Positions 16,565-25,685 of a stretch of 64,000 nucleotides of DNA are shown here, piece by piece. Under the pieces are notes generated by a model, which was not told the origin of the DNA, searched no databases, and saw only the letters and a list, made by a program, of their open reading frames with translations. Made by a program: the position numbers and the translations under genes. Source of the stretch: Pseudomonas sp. ACM7 (GTDB lineage Bacteria > Pseudomonadota > Gammaproteobacteria > Pseudomonadales > Pseudomonadaceae); assembly GCF_004136015.1 (NCBI RefSeq), contig NZ_CP024866.1, positions 5,126,066-5,190,065 of the forward strand. The letters run 5' to 3'. Every line of letters starts with the position of its first letter. Position 1 is the first letter of the stretch.

Positions 16565-18517
16565 ATGAACAGGACCATCATAGTGGCCGCTTGGGCGCTG
16601 GTTGTAGGGTTGGCGCTGATCGGGCTGGGGGTATGGCGCGCGTCGCAGCCGATTATGCTCAACGACGTGGCACTGCCGAAGACCTGGAGCAAAAACACGC
16701 TTGAGCGTGACGGGGTGTCGGTGGCGCTCGAGGTGCGGCCGCTGGCGCAGGACGGCGTGCTGCGCGAGGGCGAGTTCGCCGACGTGCGCTTTCGGGTCAC
16801 CGACAGCGCTTCGGGCCAGCCACTGTCGGGTGTCGCCCCCGGTGCCTGGCTCGATCCGGAAACCGTCGCCGCCGACCAGGCCCAGGGCCGCGCACACAGC
16901 TGCAAATCCCGGGTCGGGGTGTTTCTGAAATCGAGCATCGGCGCGCGACCGTTGCTCGATCTGAACAGCTACTTCCTGCTGGTGATGAACCGCGATGCCA
17001 GCGTGTCGGTGGTCGACCCGTCGGTGTCGGTGGGCGGCATCACCAGCACGATGGCGCGGATCGACATCAAGCAACCGCCGATGGATTGGGTCACGCCCCG
17101 TGACAACAAGCGGGTGTTCGTCTCAATGCCGACCGCCGATGAGATTGCGGTGATCGACAGCGAGCAATTCAAGTTGATCGACTCGGTGGCTGCCGGCAGC
17201 AACCCGGTACGACTGGCATTGCAACCGGATGAGCGTCTGCTGTGGGTCGGCAACAACGCGAAATCGCCCGAGGCGTCCGGGGTGACAGTGATCGACACGC
17301 GCAGCCTCAAGACGCTCAAACACCTGGCCACCGGTGCCGGGCATCACGAAATCGCTTTCAGCAAGGACAGTCGTTTTGCTTTCGTCACCAACCGCGATGA
17401 CGGGACGGTGAGCCTCATCGACATCGCCAGCCTGACCATCAGCAAGCAACTCAAGACCGGCTCGCACCCGTTGTCCGTGGCGTACTCGCCGCTGTCCCAG
17501 GCGGTGTATGTCGCCGATGGCAAGGACGGCACGGTGACCGTGGTCGACACGACCAGCCTCGCAGTCCGGCGGGTGATCAAGATGAAACAGGGCCTGGGCC
17601 CGATGGGTTTTAGCGCTGACGGTCGCTTCGGCATCGTGCTCAACACCCTGGAGAATCAGGCCTCGGTTATCGATGCGGCCACCGACTCGTTGATCCATGA
17701 ACTGGACGTGTCCGCCGAGCCCTATCAAGTGGTGTTCACCAAGGCCTACGCCTACATTCGCGGACTGGCCTCGGCCAAGGTCACGATGATCAATCTGTCG
17801 TCCTTGGGTGAAGGCCGCACGCCGATCAGCCAGGGCTTCGAAGCGGGGCCTCAGGCGCCACGGCTGGCCGGTGACCTGCCGCTGGCATCGAGCCTGGCGG
17901 TGTCGCGGGACGATAACGCGGTGTTTGTGGTCAACCCGGTGGACAACACCACCTACTTCTACGCCGAAGGCATGAGCGCGCCGATGTCCGGCTACCCCAA
18001 TCGTGGGCAAGTGGCGCGGGCGGCGATGGTCATCGACCGCAGCCTGCGCGAAGTCGAGCCGGGGCTGTACAGCGCCCGGATCAAACTGCCCGCCGCCGGA
18101 CGTTTCGACGTGGCCTTCCTGCTGAACCAGCCGAACATCATCCATTGCTTCACGGCTTTGGTTGAGCCGGATAAAACCCTCACCCGTCACCCGGGTGTGC
18201 CGAAGGTGGAATTCATGCTCGGCACGTCCACGGCCGCGCTAGGTAGTCTTTACGTGGTGCGTTTTCGCATCGTTCAGGGCAAGCAGAAGGCACAGCGCAG
18301 CGGGGTCAAGGACGTTCAGGTGCGCTACTTCCGGGCCCCGACGTCCCGGGTCCAGCAAGTCGCCGCGCTGGAAGTGGGCGACGGCGTTTATGAAGCCCCG
18401 GTGACCCTCGACCAGAACGGCGCCTGGTACCTGCACGTACGCGCGGCCTCGCTGGGCGCGAGTTTCGATGACAAGACTTTTGCCAGCGTTCGGGTCCTGC
18501 CCGGCGATGCCCACTAA
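16565..18517 (+). CDS. YncE-like beta-propeller protein, membrane-anchored
   Basis: A 650-residue protein with an N-terminal anchor (IIVAAWALVVGLALIGLGVW). Residues ~170-470 hold YVTN/YncE repeats, each like TVTVVDTTSLAVRRVIKMKQG or TVSLIDIASLTISKQLKTGS. The C-terminal ~170 residues look like beta-sandwich domains. Ribosome site GGGGAG precedes the ATG. It lies 157 bp after mnxG, behind the REP pair, and 12 bp before the first SCO gene. It probably acts as a periplasmic scaffold or metallochaperone partner of the oxidase (inference from context). Confidence 0.72.
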   Translation: MNRTIIVAAWALVVGLALIGLGVWRASQPIMLNDVALPKTWSKNTLERDGVSVALEVRPLAQDGVLREGEFADVRFRVTDSASGQPLSGVAPGAWLDPETVAADQAQGRAHSCKSRVGVFLKSSIGARPLLDLNSYFLLVMNRDASVSVVDPSVSVGGITSTMARIDIKQPPMDWVTPRDNKRVFVSMPTADEIAVIDSEQFKLIDSVAAGSNPVRLALQPDERLLWVGNNAKSPEASGVTVIDTRSLKTLKHLATGAGHHEIAFSKDSRFAFVTNRDDGTVSLIDIASLTISKQLKTGSHPLSVAYSPLSQAVYVADGKDGTVTVVDTTSLAVRRVIKMKQGLGPMGFSADGRFGIVLNTLENQASVIDAATDSLIHELDVSAEPYQVVFTKAYAYIRGLASAKVTMINLSSLGEGRTPISQGFEAGPQAPRLAGDLPLASSLAVSRDDNAVFVVNPVDNTTYFYAEGMSAPMSGYPNRGQVARAAMVIDRSLREVEPGLYSARIKLPAAGRFDVAFLLNQPNIIHCFTALVEPDKTLTRHPGVPKVEFMLGTSTAALGSLYVVRFRIVQGKQKAQRSGVKDVQVRYFRAPTSRVQQVAALEVGDGVYEAPVTLDQNGAWYLHVRAASLGASFDDKTFASVRVLPGDAH

Positions 18518-18529
18518 AGGAGTTTCGAC

Positions 18530-19186
18530 ATGAACCGATTCGCACACCGTGGACTGCTGACGTTCTGTCTGCTGGCCGCCGGTATCGGCCAGGCCCTGGC
18601 CCACTCGGCGGATGAACACGCCGGTCACGAAATGCCGGCCAAAAGCGCCCGTTCGGAAAGCGCCCAGGTCAAGTTCGCCGACGTGGCGCTGGTGGACCAG
18701 AACGGCAAAGCGGTGCGCCTGGAAAAAGACCTGGTGACCAACAAGATTGTGGTCATGAGCTTCATCTACACCAGTTGCACCACGGTTTGCCCGGTGGTGT
18801 CGTCGATCATGGGCAAGGTGCAAAAACAGCTGGGTGCCCGGGTCGGCGGCGAGGTGCAAATGGTGTCGATCAGCATCGACCCGCAGCGCGATGACGCCAA
18901 ACGCCTGAGCGACTACGCCCGCCACTTCCAGCACGGCCCGGGCTGGAGCTGGCTGACCGGCAGCTCGCAGTCGATCAACGAAACCCTTAAGGGACTGGGC
19001 ACCTTCAGCGGGGACTTCAAAAACCATCAGCCACTGATTCTGGTGGGTGACGGCAACAGCCGCCACTGGACCCGCTATTACGGCTTCACCGACCCGACGG
19101 TGTTGGCCCGTAAAGTGGAGAAACTCAGCGGTCAGCGCAACGTCCACGCCAAGCACACGGCCATCGCGATGGAGCAGCAGCCATGA
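18530..19186 (+). CDS. SCO1/SenC family copper chaperone (first)
   Basis: A 218-residue exported protein. The signal peptide is MNRFAHRGLLTFCLLAAGIGQALA, followed by a His-rich start (HSADEHAGHEM). The thioredoxin-like domain carries the Cu-binding CxxxC as C83/C87 (YTSCTTVCPVV) and the SISIDPQRDD strand. SCO proteins deliver Cu or reduce Cu-site thiols. Here the likely client is MnxG rather than cytochrome oxidase. Its end overlaps the next SCO gene by 4 bp (ATGA). Confidence 0.88.
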   Translation: MNRFAHRGLLTFCLLAAGIGQALAHSADEHAGHEMPAKSARSESAQVKFADVALVDQNGKAVRLEKDLVTNKIVVMSFIYTSCTTVCPVVSSIMGKVQKQLGARVGGEVQMVSISIDPQRDDAKRLSDYARHFQHGPGWSWLTGSSQSINETLKGLGTFSGDFKNHQPLILVGDGNSRHWTRYYGFTDPTVLARKVEKLSGQRNVHAKHTAIAMEQQP

Positions 19187-19821
19187 GAGCCCTCGACTGG
19201 ATCTCCCTGACGGTTTGCTTTTGCCTGTTCAGTTCGCTGGCGTTCGCCCACGAAGGGCACGAAGAGCCGGCACCGGCGGTGGCCGTCGTTGCCGCACCGC
19301 CCGGCTTGGTTACGGGCACTGGCACGCGCGATGCGAAAACCTGGTTCACCGACACGCCGTTGCAGGACCAGAACGGCGAGATCCTGCGGTTCTACAGCGA
19401 CGCGCTGCAGAACCGCGTGGTGCTGTTGAACGTGATTTTCACCCGCTGCAACGATGCCTGCCCGTTGATCACCCGCAAGCTCAAGGAAGTGCGTGAGTTG
19501 CTGGGCGACAAGGCCGACGGCATCACCTTTATTTCCCTTACCAGTGATCCGCTGCGGGACACCCCGGCGGTACTCAAGGCTTACACCTTGAAGCAGGGCG
19601 TCGATGGCCCCCACTGGCTTTTTCTTACCGGCGACAAGGCGCAGATGGACCTTGTATTGGGGCGCATCGGCCAGATCGTGCCGACCCCCGAGCAGCATTC
19701 AACACAACTGATCGTGGGTGACGTGGCCAACAAACGCTGGAGCAAAATCCGTCCCGATGCCCCGGCCGCCGCCATTGCCCAGCGCTTGCAGTTGCTGACA
19801 ATGCCCGTGGCCGGTCGTTGA
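19183..19821 (+). CDS. SCO1/SenC family copper chaperone (second)
   Basis: A 212-residue exported protein with signal peptide MRALDWISLTVCFCLFSSLAFA and a His/Glu-rich start (HEGHEEP). The CxxxC motif is C89/C93 (FTRCNDACPLI), followed by FISLTSDPLRDTP. It differs clearly from the gene before it, so the pair is an old duplication and may have separate donor and reductase tasks. It is translationally coupled through ATGA at its start and lies 9 bp before the cytochrome fusion. Confidence 0.87.
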   Translation: MRALDWISLTVCFCLFSSLAFAHEGHEEPAPAVAVVAAPPGLVTGTGTRDAKTWFTDTPLQDQNGEILRFYSDALQNRVVLLNVIFTRCNDACPLITRKLKEVRELLGDKADGITFISLTSDPLRDTPAVLKAYTLKQGVDGPHWLFLTGDKAQMDLVLGRIGQIVPTPEQHSTQLIVGDVANKRWSKIRPDAPAAAIAQRLQLLTMPVAGR

Positions 19822-19830
19822 GCCCGCGCC

Positions 19831-21381
19831 ATGAGAACTTCACTCGCTCTCGGCCTGCTACTGCTTGGCGGCCTGCATTTCGCCGCTGATGCGTTGCCGC
19901 TGAGCCCTAACGAAAGCGCCGGCAAACGGCTGTATCGCGAGGGTGTGTCCGCGAGTGGCGAGCCGATCATGGCGCGGGTCGGGGCGGCGGACATACTGTT
20001 GCCCGCCACCAGCCTGCCGTGCGCCAACTGCCACGGCGCCGATGGCCTCGGGCGGCCCGAAGGCGGGGTGCGACCGCCGGATCTCAGCTGGTCGCGGCTC
20101 ACCAGCACTTACGGCCAGCAGCAAATCAATGGCCGTAATTACCCGGCGTATACCGAAGGCACGTTGGCGCGGGCCATCCAGGAAGGGCGTGATCCGGGCA
20201 ACAATCGGCTCGACCCGGCGATGCCGCGCTTCGTCCTGTCGATGAATGATCAGCGCAACCTCACGGCCTACCTCAAACGCGTGGCCGAGGACCGCGACCC
20301 CGGCCTGACCCCCGACAGTCTGCACCTGGGCACCTTGTTGCCAAGCCAGGGGCCGTTGAGCGAGGAGGGCGCCACGGTGGCGGCGGTGCTCCGGGGCAGC
20401 GTGGCGCGAATCAACGAAGCGGGCGGGATTCATGGCCGGCAGTTGCGCCTGACCATCGTCGATCCGGGCCCGGACAGCGCCAGTGCCGAGCAGGCGCTGG
20501 ATCAATTGATCGAGCAGGAACAGGTGTTCGCCCTGATCGCGCCGCTGGCGCCGGCACTGGACTCGGACCTGGCCGCGCGCCTGGAACGGGCCGGCATTCC
20601 GCTGATCGGACCGCTGTCATTGCTGGGCACGGCGCAGGCCAGTCGGCAGATTTTCGAACCGCTGCCGGGGTTGCGCGAGCAACTGATCGCCCTGGCCGAT
20701 TACGCCACCGTTAATTTACGGGTGATCCAGGGGCCGACGCTGATCACTTACCCGGACGAGCCCAGTCAACGGTTGGCGGCGCAGAGCCTCGGCCAGTACT
20801 TGCAGGATCACGACTGGCAAAAGGTCAGTCTGAAAGCCTACGACTCGGCGCAAGACGAACTGCCACTGGGCTCGCGTTCGGTGTTTTACCTGGGCAGCGG
20901 CGGCGGTTTCAGTCGCCTCGCCGAGCGCTTGCAGGCGGCGGGGCAGGTGCCTTATCTGTTCGCTGCGTCGAACCAGGTGGCGGGTGATCTGTTGCAGGTG
21001 CCCAGTGATTTTTCCCGGCGGGTGTTTCTGGCTTATCCGTTCGTGCCCAGTGACTGGACGCTGGCCGGACGCCTGGCCCTGACCCAACTGCGCGAACGCC
21101 AGGGGCTCGGCGGTCAGCACGCGATGCTGCAAGTCGGCGCGTTCAGTTCGATGTTGCTGTTCAGCGAAGGCATGAAACAGGCCGGGCGCGACGCCAGCCG
21201 CGAGAAACTCATCAGTGCGCTGGAAGGCCTGCATGACTTCGATACCGGGCTGACCCCGCTGATCAGCTTCGGTCCCGGTCGCCGGCTCGGTTTGCGTGGC
21301 GCGCATATCGTCACCGTGGACTTGCCCGGCCAGCGCTTTTATCTGGTCGCGCCCTATAAACCCATTGCCGCTACACCCTGA
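19831..21381 (+). CDS. Cytochrome c fused to a type I periplasmic binding protein
   Basis: A 516-residue exported protein. Residues ~30-155 form a monohaem cytochrome c with C64-x-x-C67-H68 (PCANCHGADGLG) and a candidate Met ligand in PAMPRF. From ~170 to the end it resembles branched-chain amino-acid binding proteins (GTLLPSQGPLSEEG, INEAGGIHGRQLRL, FALIAPLAPALDSDL). The haem domain could take electrons from the oxidase; the binding domain might sense or hold a ligand. The fusion is unusual. The operon position points to a role in Mn oxidation. Confidence 0.75.
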   Translation: MRTSLALGLLLLGGLHFAADALPLSPNESAGKRLYREGVSASGEPIMARVGAADILLPATSLPCANCHGADGLGRPEGGVRPPDLSWSRLTSTYGQQQINGRNYPAYTEGTLARAIQEGRDPGNNRLDPAMPRFVLSMNDQRNLTAYLKRVAEDRDPGLTPDSLHLGTLLPSQGPLSEEGATVAAVLRGSVARINEAGGIHGRQLRLTIVDPGPDSASAEQALDQLIEQEQVFALIAPLAPALDSDLAARLERAGIPLIGPLSLLGTAQASRQIFEPLPGLREQLIALADYATVNLRVIQGPTLITYPDEPSQRLAAQSLGQYLQDHDWQKVSLKAYDSAQDELPLGSRSVFYLGSGGGFSRLAERLQAAGQVPYLFAASNQVAGDLLQVPSDFSRRVFLAYPFVPSDWTLAGRLALTQLRERQGLGGQHAMLQVGAFSSMLLFSEGMKQAGRDASREKLISALEGLHDFDTGLTPLISFGPGRRLGLRGAHIVTVDLPGQRFYLVAPYKPIAATP

Positions 21382-21396
21382 CTGGAGGTCTCGATC

Positions 21397-22350
21397 ATGC
21401 CGCTCAAGACTCTGTTGCTCCTGCTCACGCTGTGGGTTCCCGTGGCGTTCTGCAGCAATGGCCCGGCCGCCGCGCGGGTCAATGGCGAGGTAATTTCCGC
21501 GTTTCGCCTGGAGCGTTATTTCGCCGAATACCTGGAGGATCAGGGCCGGGCGGTGGGCAGCATCCGCAACCCAAAGGCCTACAAGCAATTACGTCAGGCG
21601 GCACTGACAGCCTTGATTGACAAAGAATTGCTGTGGCAAGAAGCCGTCAAGCGCGGAGTGGTGGTCAGTGCCGCTGTGGTGCAACGCCAGGTCGATCAGA
21701 CCCGGCAGGCCATGGGCGGTGCCGACTTGTTCGCCCGGCGCCTGGAAGAGGCCGGTTTCGACGAAGTCGGTTACACCGAGTACACCCGCCGTGAGCTCGC
21801 GGCCCAGCAAGTGTTTGCCGACCTCACCCAGGTCGCCGGGCCTGACGAAAAACAGGTCCGTGCGTTCTATGAAGAGCATCGCGTCGAGATGAGCCGGCCG
21901 GAGCAAATCCAGGCACGGCACATCCTGATCAAAGTGCCTCAAGGCGCGGATGCCGCCGCAGTTGAAGCTGCCCGGCTACGCTTAGAGGAGATGCGGGTGA
22001 AAATCAGTGCGGGTGAGGATTTTGCCAGCGTGGCCCGGGCCGGTTCCGAAGATGCTTCTGCGAGCGAGGGCGGTGATCTGGGCTATTTCCCTCGTGGACG
22101 GATGATGCCTGAATTCGAAGCAGCGGCTTTTGCCCTGGCACCGGGGGCTGTCAGTACACCGGTGCGTACACCGCTGGGCTGGCATTTGATCTACTTGCAG
22201 AACCACTTGGAGGCGACCGATGTCTCAGAGGTGCAAGGGCTTGAAATGGTCCGGGCTTACCTTGCCCGACAGCAACAGGCTCATGCTCGTCTACAGGTTC
22301 TGGCGCAGCTGCGATCGAGCAATCGAATTGAACGGATTGACGATGATTGA
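21397..22350 (+). CDS. Parvulin-type peptidyl-prolyl isomerase, SurA/PrsA-like
   Basis: A 317-residue exported protein: signal peptide (LKTLLLLLTLWVPVAFC), SurA-type N-terminal helical region (ARVNGEVISAFRLERYFAEY), then one parvulin domain at ~165-265 (QARHILIKVPQGAD, DLGYFPRGRMMPEFEAAAF, TPLGWHLIYL). Such proteins fold secreted clients in the periplasm. As last gene of the mnxG operon it probably helps fold the very large oxidase or a partner (inference). It starts 15 bp after the cytochrome fusion. Confidence 0.88.
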   Translation: MPLKTLLLLLTLWVPVAFCSNGPAAARVNGEVISAFRLERYFAEYLEDQGRAVGSIRNPKAYKQLRQAALTALIDKELLWQEAVKRGVVVSAAVVQRQVDQTRQAMGGADLFARRLEEAGFDEVGYTEYTRRELAAQQVFADLTQVAGPDEKQVRAFYEEHRVEMSRPEQIQARHILIKVPQGADAAAVEAARLRLEEMRVKISAGEDFASVARAGSEDASASEGGDLGYFPRGRMMPEFEAAAFALAPGAVSTPVRTPLGWHLIYLQNHLEATDVSEVQGLEMVRAYLARQQQAHARLQVLAQLRSSNRIERIDDD

Positions 22351-22360
22351 AGGTTCCCCC

Positions 22361-22374
22361 CCCCAATAATGGGG
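22361..22374. promoter_or_regulatory. Putative MnxR enhancer site (secretion operon, distal)
   Basis: CCCCAATAATGGGG fits CCCC-R-N4-T-GGGG exactly. It lies 43 bp, about four helical turns, upstream of a second site at 22404-22417, so both would face the same side of the DNA. Confidence 0.5.
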
Positions 22375-22403
22375 AAAAGCTTCAAGACACCTCCGAGCGC
22401 TTC

Positions 22404-22417
22404 CCCCGCCTTTGGGG
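22404..22417. promoter_or_regulatory. Putative MnxR enhancer site (secretion operon, proximal)
   Basis: CCCCGCCTTTGGGG fits the shared pattern and has a further C and G on each side. Its centre is ~110 bp upstream of the predicted sigma-54 start. Confidence 0.5.
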
Positions 22418-22492
22418 GACAGGGTTCCTGGACGAAATGGTTTTTTCATGAAAATCAACGACGTGCAACGGTAAAAAAACCGGCGCTCAGCC

Positions 22493-22508
22493 TGGCATGA
22501 AGTGTGCG
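22493..22508 (+). promoter_or_regulatory. Candidate sigma-54 promoter of the secretion/CsgEFG operon
   Basis: TGGCATGAAGTGTGCG has the invariant GG and GC at the correct spacing and a -24 half identical to that of mnxG. It lies 68 bp before the TTG start at 22576. Confidence 0.6.
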
Positions 22509-22575
22509 TTAGCCTCAGTGAAGGCGCGTACTCCCAGGGCTGGAACATCGGACCTGCGGTTTCAAGGAGTCGACC

Positions 22576-23109
22576 TTGTTAAACAAAGTACTGGTTGTCG
22601 AAGACGAACAGCTCCTTGCCGAAAACCTCAAGGATTACCTTCAGGCGCAAGAGCTCGACGTCCGGATTGCACATGACGGTGTGACAGGTATCGGTGAAGC
22701 CGAACAGTTTGCACCCGATGTGATGGTGTTCGATTACCGCTTGCCCGACATGGAAGGCTTTGAGGTGCTCGATGCTGTCCGCCAGAACAGGAAGTGTCAT
22801 TTTGTGCTGATTACCGGGCACCCAACCGCTGAAGTCTGTGAGCGGGCCCGGCAACTGGGAGTCAGCCATATCCTGTTCAAACCGTTTCCATTGGCGGAGT
22901 TGGCCCGAGCAGTCTGCGACCTTCTGGGGATGGAGCGCGAACCCAAAGCAGGCATGAGTAATTCGCAAGGTTTTGTCGAACGACGCCAGAGCAGGACCGA
23001 GAGTTTCCCGCTGCAGTTGTACGACGGCAGTTGGGTGCTGGCAGATCGTCGACGAAGTCTATCGACCTCCAAGGCACCAGGCGACGAACAATTGCTCACC
23101 GGGGAGTAG
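22576..23109 (+). CDS. Response regulator with receiver domain only
   Basis: A 177-residue protein starting at TTG 22576, seven bases after AAGGAG. Residues 1-120 are a receiver domain with the acidic pair (VLVVEDE), phospho-acceptor Asp53 (VFDYRLPD), Thr in LITGHP and Lys in FKPFPL. The rest lacks a recognisable output domain. The N-terminus resembles the MnxR receiver (VEDEQLLAEN vs [10 protein letters not shown]), suggesting paralogy and possible phosphorylation by the same kinases. It is first gene of the secretion/CsgEFG operon and could be a phosphate sink or a protein-interaction switch. Confidence 0.85.
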   Translation: MLNKVLVVEDEQLLAENLKDYLQAQELDVRIAHDGVTGIGEAEQFAPDVMVFDYRLPDMEGFEVLDAVRQNRKCHFVLITGHPTAEVCERARQLGVSHILFKPFPLAELARAVCDLLGMEREPKAGMSNSQGFVERRQSRTESFPLQLYDGSWVLADRRRSLSTSKAPGDEQLLTGE

Positions 23110-23193
23110 TGGCGCGACAAGACGTTCCGGCATCCGCCGCAATGGCCTGCCGCGTCGACAGGGCTCAAAGCCCCCGGCGTTGGAGAGCATGCC

Positions 23194-24900
23194 ATGGACC
23201 GTCTATTCCTTGCCGTCGAACCGGTGCTGTTGGACTGTGTACCGTCTCGCTTTTCCAGTGAGCAACTGGCCCAGGCACGCTCCCTGGCCGCCAGTTCCGG
23301 CGAACGGGTACTGGAAGCCCTCGGGGTGTTGTGCGAACTGGCCCCCATGCCCTTCATCCAGTGCCTCGGCGCGACCCTGCATTATCCGGTGCTCGACACC
23401 GACAGCCTGTTCAAAGCCACTCCGGTGTTCGACCGGGTCACCCTGGCCCAATGCCTCAAACGCGAATTCATCCTGCTGCGTCACGACGATGCGGTCATCG
23501 GTGTGTTTGCCGACCCCTTCGATACCTCACGCCTGGCCTGGATCGACGACTGCCTGCACGGTGCGCCGCTGTACCTGGTGCATGCCGACGACCTGAAAGC
23601 CTACCTGGCACGCCACGAAGAGAGCTTCCACGCCGTGGAGTCGCTCAACGCCCAGGCCGACGCCAATGTCGAAATCGATACCCTGCAAAGCCTGTCCCTG
23701 ACCAGCATCAGCGAGGACGCCAGCGTCGTCGTCAAACTGGTCAACTCGACCCTCTACGACGCGCTGAAAATGCACGCCAGCGATATCCATCTGGGCACCA
23801 CCGGCAGCGGCCTGGTGATCAAGTACCGGATCGATGGCGTGCTGAACAACATCAGCAAAATCCAGGGCAGCGAATTCGCCGAGCAAGTGATTTCCCGGGT
23901 CAAGGTCATGGCCGAACTGGACATCGGTGAAAAACGCGTGCCCCAGGACGGTCGCTTCAAGATCGGCATCAGCGGCCGGCAGATCGACTTTCGGGTGTCG
24001 ATCATGCCGAGCATCTTCGGCGAAGACGCGGTGCTGCGGGTCCTCGACAAACAGGACCTGGCCGACAAGGTCTGCGGCGTGCAGTTGCAAGCCCTGGGCT
24101 TCGAAGAAGAAACCCTGCGCCATCTGCGTCGGCTGGCGGCCGAACCTTACGGCATGGTGCTGGTGACCGGCCCCACCGGTAGCGGCAAAACCACCACGCT
24201 GTACGCGATGATCAGCGAGATCAACCACGGCGTGGAAAAGATCATCACCATTGAAGACCCGGTGGAATACCAACTGCCGGGCGTGCTGCAAATCCCGGTC
24301 AACGAAAAGAAAGGCCTGACCTTCGCCCGTGGTTTGCGCTCGATCCTGCGCCATGACCCGGACAAGATCATGGTCGGTGAAATCCGCGACCCCGACACCG
24401 CGCAGATCGCCGTGCAATCGGCGCTCACCGGGCACCTGGTGTTCACCACCATTCACGCCAACAACGTGTTCGACGTGATCGGCCGTTTCACCCAGATGGA
24501 AATCGACCCTTACAGCCTGGTGTCGGCACTCAATGCGGTGCTGGCCCAGCGTTTGATCCGACTGGTTTGCTCCAGTTGCAGCGCGCCGGCTTACCCAACT
24601 GATGAAGAATTGCGCCTCTCCGGTCTCGATCCGCAACAGGTCGATCACTACCACTTCGTCCACGGCAAGGGCTGCGGCCATTGCCGGGGCACCGGTTACC
24701 GCGGGCGTACGGCGATTGCCGAACTGCTGCACCTCGACGACGAGCTGCGGCAAATGATCGTCGAACGCCAACCCATTTCGAAAATCAAGGCCCTGGCGTG
24801 CAGCCGTGGCTTGCGCCTGTTGCGCGAGTCGGCACTGGAGCTGGTTGCAGAGGGGCGGACCACGCTCGAGGAGATCAATCGTGTCACTTTTATCTCGTGA
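23194..24900 (+). CDS. gspE: Type II secretion ATPase GspE
   Basis: A 568-residue protein. N-terminal N1 domain to ~150, then the ATPase core: Walker A GPTGSGKT at ~326-333, Asp box (IEDPVEY), Walker B region IMVGEIRDPDTA and His box (GHLVFTTIHANN). A C-terminal zinc tetracysteine is present (CSSC ... CGHC, ~459-497). It powers pseudopilus extension. It lies 84 bp after the receiver gene and its end overlaps the next gene by 20 bp. Its partners GspF and GspG are encoded ~14 kb upstream on the other strand. Confidence 0.93.
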   Translation: MDRLFLAVEPVLLDCVPSRFSSEQLAQARSLAASSGERVLEALGVLCELAPMPFIQCLGATLHYPVLDTDSLFKATPVFDRVTLAQCLKREFILLRHDDAVIGVFADPFDTSRLAWIDDCLHGAPLYLVHADDLKAYLARHEESFHAVESLNAQADANVEIDTLQSLSLTSISEDASVVVKLVNSTLYDALKMHASDIHLGTTGSGLVIKYRIDGVLNNISKIQGSEFAEQVISRVKVMAELDIGEKRVPQDGRFKIGISGRQIDFRVSIMPSIFGEDAVLRVLDKQDLADKVCGVQLQALGFEEETLRHLRRLAAEPYGMVLVTGPTGSGKTTTLYAMISEINHGVEKIITIEDPVEYQLPGVLQIPVNEKKGLTFARGLRSILRHDPDKIMVGEIRDPDTAQIAVQSALTGHLVFTTIHANNVFDVIGRFTQMEIDPYSLVSALNAVLAQRLIRLVCSSCSAPAYPTDEELRLSGLDPQQVDHYHFVHGKGCGHCRGTGYRGRTAIAELLHLDDELRQMIVERQPISKIKALACSRGLRLLRESALELVAEGRTTLEEINRVTFIS

Positions 24901-25684
24901 TCGTTTTGTCGCCGTGCTCGGCGCCAGTGGTGTCGGTCTGGGTCAGCGCCGTGGCAGTGAAACCCTGTGGCTGGGCAGCGTCGGCTTTATCGACGAAGGT
25001 TTCCATGCCTGGGCCGTGGCGCTGGAAACCCTCGACCGTCTGCTGGGCGAACACACCCGTCCCGGTGCCGAATTGAGTGTGGTGATCTCCGGGCACTTCA
25101 GCCGCTTCTGTCTGGTGCCGTGGAGCGAACAGATCAGCAGCCCTGCCGAATTGCTCGGGTTTGCCCAATTGTGTTTCGAAGACCTTTACGGCGTACCGCC
25201 GCAACCCTGGAGCATGGTGTTGTCCGCTGAGCCGGCGGGTTATGACCGGGTCGCCACCGCGCTGCCGCAGGACTTGCTGACGCATCTGCGCACGCTGGTC
25301 ACGGGTCGTGGCCTGCGCCTGCGTTCGGTGCAGCCGTACCTGATGGCGGCGTTCAATCATTTCGATAAAAGCTTCGACGCCGGCGACTTCCTGTTCGTGG
25401 TCGCCGAGCCGGTGCGCAGTGTGTTGCTGCTGGCCCGGGAAGGGCGCTGGGCATCGGTGCGTTCGGTCGGCAGCAGCGACAGCGACGTCGCGTTGACCGC
25501 GTTGATCGGTCGTGAAAGCCAATTGCAGGCGTCCACCAGCGAGCGACCGCTGAATGTTTACCTGCACGCGCCGGCACGCATTGACTCGCACCCTGACGTA
25601 CCCGGTGTGCACCTGCGCACACTCAAAGAAGGCCGGGCATCCGTACGCGATTGTTTGTACGTCATGTCCCGGGCGGTGGCCTGA
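24881..25684 (+). CDS. Secretion-associated protein in the PilM/GspL position
   Basis: About 267 residues from GTG 24881, with GAGGAG 7 bases upstream, inside the 3' end of gspE. No membrane segment or signal peptide is seen, so it should be cytoplasmic. I do not recognise clear actin-like motifs, but its place (ATPase, this gene, then PilN-, PilO-, PilP- and PilQ-like genes) is that of PilM or the cytoplasmic part of GspL. By this context it probably links GspE to the inner membrane. Confidence 0.6.
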   Translation: MSLLSRDRFVAVLGASGVGLGQRRGSETLWLGSVGFIDEGFHAWAVALETLDRLLGEHTRPGAELSVVISGHFSRFCLVPWSEQISSPAELLGFAQLCFEDLYGVPPQPWSMVLSAEPAGYDRVATALPQDLLTHLRTLVTGRGLRLRSVQPYLMAAFNHFDKSFDAGDFLFVVAEPVRSVLLLAREGRWASVRSVGSSDSDVALTALIGRESQLQASTSERPLNVYLHAPARIDSHPDVPGVHLRTLKEGRASVRDCLYVMSRAVA

Positions 25685-25685
25685 C

